This document shows positions 56,743 through 64,000 of a stretch of DNA of 64,000 nt, piece after piece. Both the position numbers and the translations under genes were made by a program. Where the stretch lies: NCBI GenBank assembly GCA_009103225.1, contig RHPI01000003.1, forward strand, positions 283,332-347,331, read 5' to 3'. The notes below the pieces were generated by a model, which saw only the letters and a list, made by a program, of their open reading frames with translations, searched no databases and was not told the origin of the DNA. The DNA comes from Chlorokybus atmophyticus. Taxonomy: Eukaryota; Streptophyta; Chlorokybophyceae; Chlorokybales; Chlorokybaceae. How positions within the stretch are numbered: the stretch's first letter is position 1; each line of letters opens with the position of its first letter.

Positions 56743-57136
56743 GCCTTGCCTGTGCTGCGGCACAAAAGTTGTTTGCTGCAAGCCACTGGGGTAGCCTTGT
56801 GCATAACCCCTCAGTGGCCTTACCTGAGCTGCGGCACAAAAGGTGATTGCTGCAAGCCGCAGGGGCAGCCTTGGGCATAATCCCTCAGTGGCCTTGCCTG
56901 TGCTGCGGCAAAAAGGTCTTTGCTGCAAGCCGCTGGGGCAGCCTTGGGCATAACCCCTCAGTGGCCTTGCCTGTGTTGCGGCAAAAAGGTGTTTGCTGCA
57001 AGCCGCTGGGGCAGCCTTGGGCATAACCCCTTTAGGGCCTTGCCTGTGCTGCGACAAAAACGTGTTTGCTGCAAGCCGCTGGGGCAGCCTTGGGCATAAC
57101 CCCTCAGTGGCCTTGCGGCAAAAAGGTGTTCTTTCG
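56743..57136. repeat. 73-74 bp tandem repeat array, about 5.3 copies
   Basis: Unit starts at about 56749, 56823, 56897, 56970 and 57043, with a truncated last copy. Each unit holds CTGCGGCAAAAAGG, GCTGCAAGCCGCTGGGG and GGGCATAACCCCTCAGTGG. Period 73 is not a multiple of three, so frames across it are not meaningful. Confidence 0.95.
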
Positions 57137-60075
57137 GTGTGTGCTTGCGCTAGCACTGTGTCTCTCAAAAGTTATTTCCCTGCTTTATTTTTGACTCTAC
57201 TGTTGGTTAACTACGGTGTGTGATCCATAGGTAAAAAGCTACCATTTAGCGATGGCCGGTCGCTTTAGGTCCAGCGTGTTAATCTCGTCGAACATGCGGT
57301 AGGTTTTAGGTCTTGACTCAGTCGCTTGCATGCATTTAACAGAGGGTATGATGATCCAGCCGGCTGCTTTTAAGACAGCAGGTAAACCAAAGCTCGCATG
57401 CCAGGCATGGTGTGTTTGTGGATGAGACTCAGATCCGAGTATTTGGCTCCGTGTTTTGGGTGTCTTGACATTCTTACAGCTGCTATCAACAGGTTGAGCA
57501 TTGCCTGCAGCATGGTTGCAGGACACCGCCAGTCACGGTGCCCAAGAAGTTGGCAAGAGCTCCAGCGACGACAGGGACATATACATGCATCCTTGCATGC
57601 GTATGACATGAATGTGCATGTGTGTATATGGTGTCCAGTCAGCTGGGGCAGTTGATTGTAAGCCCTCATGTGTGTGTATGCGCGCGCGCGTGTGTTGCAA
57701 AAGTCCGTGTTCACTTTTTTTGCTGCGCAAACATACCTTGTGTTTGTGCATATGTGAGTGCAGTTGTGAGGGGCTTTTCCAACAGCATGTTTGGGCAATT
57801 CTACTGCCAGTGTTAGGAGCTTGCACGCCTGACTTGTGTCCAACAGTTTTGAGCGCAACCCGCTTTGCCTTACAGGCTGTGCTACGGCCATGAGGTAATA
57901 CAAAGTACAAGGTCAGATCTTTGCATTATCCTTGCACAAGGCCTATAGTTTGGTGGTAGTATGATAGTTTGATAGTTGTATAGTTGTTGTGTAGTTGTAT
58001 AGTTTGGTGGTAGTTTGGTAGTTGTTGTGTAGTATAGTCGTAACGTAACTAATCTGCTAGTCACTATGTTGTTGCGAACACAATTGTGGCGGTTGTGCCT
58101 GAGCTGATCTGCTGCTAGATCTCCAAGTTGCACAAAGGCACACACTCCACTGCTATTAGTAATTGCACAAGCAACAGCCACACTTAGAGAATTACCAACA
58201 GAGCAGCTCAGCGGTAACCCGAGTGTAAAGGGCAAACAAAGTGTGTGTAGACCAATGGTCATTGCGACGAGTCACTAGGTTCACTGGGTTTACTAGGAGG
58301 GTCGCAAGTAGGGAAAACTTTACTACAAATTGGTGTGAGACTGGTACCGGGCGTTGCACGAGGTGCAGGGACTTAAGAGCCAGTAAACACACTCCAGCGT
58401 GCAGCAATATTGTTGTCGCACTCGATCACAATGCGCAGGCCAGCAGCGCCATAGGTGCCCGAGTCAATGATAGTGCGAGTAGGAAGAGGCGCATCTGGAG
58501 GCGAGGGAGTGTTCTCATGCACGGAGACTGCCACATACACACCGGTTTATACAGTAGCTGCAATTGCAATGGGTGCCTAATGAACACTTCCACGAGTTGA
58601 AAGCTCCCAATTGCATAACTGGACCTGACAAACAAGTTTACTGAGTAACTCGCATGTTGCATCGCATTCATGCGTAAACATGCGCCAGAAGTTGATGCAA
58701 ATACATAGGCAGTGCCTCTATTGTTATAGACATGAACTGGACACGCATTCAGGCAGTAGCATAGCATGACATGCACGGCATGTAACGCGCAAGTGTGTTG
58801 CATGGTACTAATCAGAGCTGTGCATATATATAGGCGTTCTTATCATAGCAGGACAAACATATGCACACTACACAGGCAAACTCAAGCCAAATCGCACACA
58901 AGGCATACGCATGTACAAACAATGCGCAACAGTATGGTACATGCATAGTGGCATGCATAGTCAGCAGCATGCAGAGTGACATAGCGCACGCAACTCACAC
59001 CATGTACAGCGAGAAAGATACCTGATGATAGCGAGCATCGCCAGAGTCCACATAGCCGTTCCATGGTTGTATCAAGACTGTTGATGATATTTTTATATCG
59101 CATCAGCCTTGCCCTTCATATAGGCATAGGCGTCAACTTCGAAGGTTTGCCCGCCGCGCGTAGAAGAACACTAATAACTCGGTGGTTACTGCACCGATTG
59201 GCGCGTGGCTTAGCTTGTTAAAAAGGTCTTGAAGTTAGCTACGTCATGCAGTTATATTCATGATGATAGGTGACGTGCAGCGTACACAGTTGCTTCTGAA
59301 GTAGACAGGTGTATCTGCAGCGGGTATAAAAGCCCATGCTTGAGTTGTAATCAAGTGAAAGTGTTGCTCTTGTGTATGCTCTCGCGGTTGTAGAGTTGTG
59401 TGTGTGCATGTCCAACATCAGCCTTAGCTACATGTGTTGCTAGCTTCTTCAATAAAGATTTATCTAGTCCCACTAATCGCCGCCCGACTGCGAGGAGCGC
59501 CTGCGTTAGAGCCTCATTCATGGTGCGCATGGGTACAGGGGGTCCATCTTTTCAGCAAAACTACCACCACCGCCGCCATCGCCGTGTTAAAGTAGGCGGA
59601 TGTTCGGGTGTGCTTATGCAGTAACTTAACCTACTTGGCAATGCAGCATTGGGCATAGGGTATGCCAAAAAACATTTTCAGCATTAGACATTGAAAATCC
59701 AAAACGAAACTTCAGTGGTCACCTTTTAGCCATATGTGACACGCCGCAAGTGCTAGTTGCCATACAAGTTGTGTCAACCGCACTTGAGAGTAGAGTAGAG
59801 TAGAGTAGAGTAGAGTAGAGTTGTGCGGTTTTTGCGTGAGCAATTGGACGGTCACCATTCGGAGTTCTCGCTGCTGATCGTCCAATCTAATGGTGCAACA
59901 CACGGTTTGTCTGCGGCAGCTGCGAGAGTAGCTTCAAGCTGCAAGTACAGCTTTCAGCTGCGGTAGCTGTGGTCAGTGGCAGGGGTTAGGTTGTTGGCGG
60001 TGTGGTTGCGGGCGGTGAGGTTGTTGGCAGCGGGTTTTTGGGTTGTTAGAAGAGCACTAGTGAAGGGTAGCAGGT
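57137..60075. other. Intergenic with low-complexity repeats
   Basis: No supported gene. A minus-strand frame at 57370-57903 has a plausible-looking piece (MSRHPKHGAKYSDLSLIHKH) but no family match. TAGTTGTATAGTTTGG-type low-complexity sequence fills 57945-58035. TATA-like motifs and a CT-rich stretch precede 59400. Confidence 0.45.
59786..59820. repeat. Pentanucleotide repeat (TAGAG)n in an inverted repeat
   Basis: Six or more TAGAG units are flanked by AACCGCAC (59777-59784) and GTGCGGTT (59823-59830), so the repeat would sit in the loop of a hairpin. Confidence 0.85.
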
Positions 60076-62392
60076 ATGTCCGGAGAAGCCAGCAGGTCCA
60101 CGGACCATGAACCATTGGAGAACCCATGCAGCCCGATCCACATGATAGAACCCCACTTTGGCCAAGAAGGCGAACCCTCTAAGCAGCAGCTGCATGACGA
60201 CTGGCATGCTGCAGACAACCACGTAGCTGCTGCAATCAGGACCATGAGCTTGGCTTTCCAGCCAACAAAGGCAATGTTTCAGCATGTGTTTCTTTGGTAG
60301 CAGCCTTGCATGCACTTGTAGAAGCATGCAAAGCACTAAGGCATACAAAGAACTGTAATAGAAGCATGCAAAGCACTACAGCAATGTACTAAAGCATTGA
60401 AGCATTGCATGCTCAGCACAGAAGCGCACCAGCACGACTTCGTCTTTGATTGCAGACGATGATGGAGTACTCATGGCGAGGTTGGCATATGGCCATTGCA
60501 GAAAGGACAGCAGACATTTTGCAAAAGAAGAGGCGGATTGCAAGAGATGTTGGGCTGCATTGTAGGAAGAATCAACGGGAGCAGCCGCCACTCAACTACC
60601 AACTTGCAGTGGCTATCCTCATGCTCTATCTCCCGGACGAGCCTACCAAAAAGGTAACAGATCTGTTGCCTTAAGTTAGTGAGTGACTGCATCAAGCAGC
60701 AACGCAATGACCTTTGTGAGATTCAGCTAGCAAGATGGTGTTGACAGACTACTGCATGGCTGGAAAATGAAATTGGTTAGCGCAACTGGTCATCCTGTAA
60801 CTGGTCATGGTGCAGGTCCGAGGTAGGTTCAGGACTTTCTGCAAAATCACGAAGGATTGGGGTGAACCTGAGTATTGCTTAAAGAAGAAGGAGCAAAATC
60901 GGCAATACAAGGAAAAAAAGAAGAACATGTTGGTGACCTTTAAAGAGCTAAAAAGACATCCGAACAAGGTGGTAGCTCTTCTGCAGCTCTGCTTGTCAAG
61001 GTGATCTCCTAATGACAATATTGCACGGTCAACCCAACAGTTATTTGCGGCGGAACAACTCTTAAAGACCTTAGCCGGTAAACAACCCTGTGGACGCGTG
61101 TATGTGTGTGTCTCCGTGTGGTACATATACCACAACTAGTAGTTGACGTGCATAGAACAACAAGAGGCAGAGGAGGAGGCCGGCAAGAAAAGCAAGAGAG
61201 ACTCTGGGAAATGCAGCAAGTCGGCACCTTTATCTTCTGGCAGGAACTCTGGTGAAGGCTCAGGCGGCTACAGGCGCACAGGTTAAACTGGGGGAAGCTT
61301 TGAGGCTGTGAAAGCTCGTAACAGATGAGTAGATGACATGTTGCTGCAGGGTGGAGCATCAGCTGCATTCAAGGCGACGACACGACTACGCCAGCAAGAA
61401 CACAAGCTGCTCAGGTTACATAAGTCAACAAAAATTGTGACTGAATAGTCTGCTAATTACTTACATCCCAGAGCATGCTGCAAAGGAGAAGAAGAAGAAA
61501 CAGCAGCAGGAGGAGGAGGAGAGGAGGAAGAAGACGAAGAAAAGGAGTGAGGAGAGGCGTATGAAGAAGGGCAAGGCTACAAAGAAAAGCAAGAAATGCA
61601 AGAAGAGTCAGCGCAGTGATGTGAGCTCGCACTGATGCCGCACAGCTGCTGACTCCCACACGCGCGCGGGCGCACGCACTTACATACACAACTTGTGTGA
61701 TCCGCAATCAGAGTTTTCAGCAGCCAGTGGCAGCTCCTGCGATGAAGAAGACCGCAGCGAAGCCGAAGAAAGCAGCGAGAGCAACAAGGAGGCCAGCAGC
61801 GAAGACGACAACAATGACGCGGAGAATGAGGACTGCGAAGAGGTAAGGGCGCTGGCAAGCTGGTGTGTGCAAAGGCGTAACCTGACTCGAGCTAGTCTTC
61901 ATTTGCAGGTAGTCGACATGCACGGGAAGCTACTTGACAGCAGGAAGTCAGTGAGACTGTTCGTGGAGGACAGCATCTATCCGGTAGCCCACGCAACCGT
62001 GAACCTGGTAAACCCCAATGCAGACTTCCAGGACACCAACATTGGGAAGGGCAATATTGTGGTGCAGGTGCACCACATCATCACCCAAGCGCCGCGCGTG
62101 GTAGATGGAAAGGTTAACACACCTCCAGCAGCGAGTACGCCAATATTATTCAAGTGCGGTGGTGAGGAGTTGGTGACAATGATGCAAGGTAAGAGCTTGC
62201 TGAAGCTAACTTCTGGTGCAAATGTGGGCCACGCATGGAGTGATGACGTGATTTTGTAGACATGCAGAGGTTGAGGCTGGAGATGAGTTGCGCTGGCATG
62301 CCAACCTGATTGGAGATGAGAGCATAAAGACTGCTGCAAAGAAGGCGGGAGGTGGCAAGCAAAAGAGCAGCAGTCAGAATCGGAAGAGGTAG
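60076..62392 (+). CDS. Unknown lysine-rich and acidic protein, multi-exon
   Basis: No family recognised. Likely exons: 60076-60285 (MSGEASRSTDHEPLEN...), 60456-60653 (EYSWRGWHMAIAERTADIL, basic coiled segment), 60816-61000 (VRGRFRTFCKITKDWGEPEY), a Lys/Glu/Gln-rich exon about 61470-61620, an acidic Ser/Glu/Asp exon to 61842, 61909-62188 (LLDSRKSVRLFVEDSIYPVA, THNIGKGNIVVQVHHI-like beta segment) and 62268-62392 ending GKQKSSSQNRKR and TAG. The first two and last three junctions keep phase; phases in the Lys-rich middle are unresolved, so one or two exons may be wrong. Charge pattern suggests a nuclear protein. It could be transposon cargo. Confidence 0.5.
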
Positions 62393-63223
62393 GTGAGCGA
62401 GGAAGTGGCGTTGCGGAGGGGGAAAAGGGAGCATGGTCCGGAGGTTGTTGGGCTAGCACATTGTTAGCCACAGGAGTCTCTTCGGTAGCAGCATTGTTGC
62501 TGATTGCAATGCTAAGTTAGCTAGATGCTAGCCTAGAACTGGTTGATTCTGCATTTAAATTTCGACATTGCACATCATCTACCATTGTCACCACATGCAT
62601 TATGTACGCACGCAACCATGCATTATCAACAGATGCATACAACACTTTGTTCAGGATCTGGCTTGAAACGATGGGACTCAAATTGTGTGCAATTGTGACA
62701 CTTCGTGCATACCGCAACCGAAACTTGGTTCGGCGTCTGGCATGAGTGTTAAAGACTGTAATCTGAGCAAATGAAACTCTTCGTATAGACTACGGCTTAA
62801 AGCTTTTTACGGATCCAAATAACACACTATGTCAAGGTGTAAGCTGATCACAAACTTAATGCTAACCAGATCAGTCACAAAGATAAAGATGTGGACGAAA
62901 TAACTGATCAGAAACAACAAATAATGACACCTGATCCACTGCAAAGTGCCCACCAAGGTTAAAACATTATTGAGGATGCAGAGGTAAACAACCACTACAT
63001 AGCATTAAGATCAATGTTCTTAATGCATAATCTATCGAGCAATTAGTGCAGGATTTGGCCATTATCAAGTTCAAGAACAGACGGATACCGAAAAATTTTA
63101 ATGCACGCCTTCTAAATCATCTTAATGGCAGCTGGATACCAAACTAAATTGTGACTAAGGCAAGAAGAGAGGTAGAAATCAGTACTCGGTTGCTACCACA
63201 AACCCAATTAAGTTACAACTGGA
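62393..63223. other. AT-rich intergenic, no gene
   Basis: No coding signal. It carries scattered AAGTTGTGG/CCAAGGTT words similar to those at 46900-47500, which could mark related retroelement flanks, but no clear repeat unit was found. Confidence 0.4.
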
Positions 63224-63948
63224 TTATAAACCAAGTTGTGGTCCAAGCCAGATTGTTGAGGGGCCATTTCTACCGGTGCATGTACAGCGGGCTTTGCTCA
63301 TACAGTTCAGGACGGACCGGTGCGGGCTGACGTGGCGCAGTCTGCATGGTATCATGCAGAGTCCAGAACAGCTTGAGTGCCAACTCCAGTACAATAGACG
63401 GTCTGACCACAAAGACGCGGTCTCGCCCGGAGGCGCCGTGCCGGCGAGGATTTCAGCCTCTAGTTGCCGCTGAGTCTGTTCTGGCAGGGTGTGATATTCA
63501 GGCAGTGTGAAGACTCGGTCACTGCGTTCGACGCATGTTGTGCGCTGTCCTCTGCGCCTAAACGCAATAGTAGTGGGATCTGCTCTTCGCATGATGGTCT
63601 CCCATACGCGCTCAGCTTGCTGACCACGCGGGACAGCCCAAGTGACGTCGAGGACGGGCAATGTGGATGCGCGCGTCGCTGCAGTAGCAACGGGCTCGCC
63701 AATGACACCGTTAATGGTTGCGAGAGTGCCGCTCAATGGCGCGAGAGTGGTCTCAACGCTCGCTGACACAGGTGGTCCTGCAGTGGAGCGGGACCGGTGC
63801 GACCTACTGCTGCAGGGTCGGTGACAGCAGTGGCTGTTGCCAACGTGCTCACCAGTGCTGGCGTCATGATGCTCATTGATGTACCCACTCTGTATAGGCC
63901 GTGCAAGGGTTGATCAGACCCTTCTACTAAGGAAAGCACCCCTCCCAT
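63224..63948 (-). pseudogene. Probable retroelement gag-like fragment
   Basis: Minus-strand frames with LDVTWAVPRGQQAERVWETI, VFTLPEYHTLPEQTQRQLEA and AEILAGTAPPGETASLW have the helical, charged look of Gag and of element B surroundings. No knuckle or pol follows to the left. Function is a guess. Confidence 0.3.
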
Positions 63949-64000
63949 CTCCTGTAAGCAAGCTACACAACTTAGTGTTTAATGTTATAGGTTGTAGCCA

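Noticed and set aside
56743-57136. CRISPR array
   Set aside because: Repeats are contiguous 73-74 bp units with no spacers, in a eukaryotic genome.
56627-57168. Minus-strand peptide repeat (RGYAQGCPSGLQQ units)
   Set aside because: The unit length is not a multiple of three, so the frame changes from copy to copy; this is not a protein repeat.
57239-57903. Minus-strand frames with SRHPKHGAKYSDLSLIHKH
   Set aside because: No recognised family; several stops and no clear exon borders. It may be a transposon relic.

Overview
The window looks like nuclear DNA of a photosynthetic green alga (core Chlorophyta; I cannot name the genus). Its intron-rich genes use GT-AG introns of about 75-500 bp. 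Two encode plastid proteins (a Cpn60 beta-type chaperonin and photosystem II subunit PsbX) and one a mitochondrial protein (cytochrome c oxidase VIa). The short signal TGTAA, typical of chlorophyte polyadenylation, lies about 20 bp after the psbX stop. There are no operons, ribosome binding sites or CRISPR arrays.

Housekeeping half (about 1-25 kb). From left to right: a secreted Cip1-like protein (+), an mTERF-family organelle protein (-), CPN60B (+), an AP2-domain transcription factor (-), a CA/GA-repeat region with a 43-base assembly gap, a PRA1-family membrane-traffic protein (-), COX6A (+), PSBX (+), and a malic enzyme locus (-). mTERF/CPN60B and PRA1/COX6A are divergent pairs with short shared upstream regions. 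At the malic enzyme locus the reading frame runs from one malic enzyme module straight into a second across an ordinary-looking intron. It therefore appears to encode a tandem double malic enzyme of about 1,086 residues, with a divergent first module and a canonical second one.

Intergenic zone (25-28.8 kb). AT-rich and repeat-rich, with no gene I can support.

Transposon half (28.8-57 kb and the right edge). Element A is a decayed Ty3/gypsy chromovirus (28.8-33.3 kb). Element B is a gypsy element (33.4-46.7 kb) that carries a cytosine-C5 methyltransferase-like domain upstream of reverse transcriptase and a PHD finger after its integrase. It is split by element C, a second chromovirus with two LTRs (34,435-34,950 and 40,879-41,397) and a 5-bp target duplication CATTT. 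A Tnp2/CACTA-type transposon follows (about 48-54.2 kb), with transposase, PHD finger and ULP1/C48 protease-like segments. A Tudor-like plus phage-type cytosine methyltransferase gene then lies on the opposite strand (54.5-56.2 kb). Most of these coding regions hold nonsense codons or one-base frameshifts and are probably relics.

Right end (57-64 kb). A 73-74 bp tandem repeat, simple repeats, a lysine-rich then acidic gene of unknown function (60.1-62.4 kb, +), and a probable retroelement fragment (63.2-63.9 kb, -).

All exon boundaries were placed by eye from splice consensus, reading-frame continuity and family conservation. No alignment or transcript data were available.
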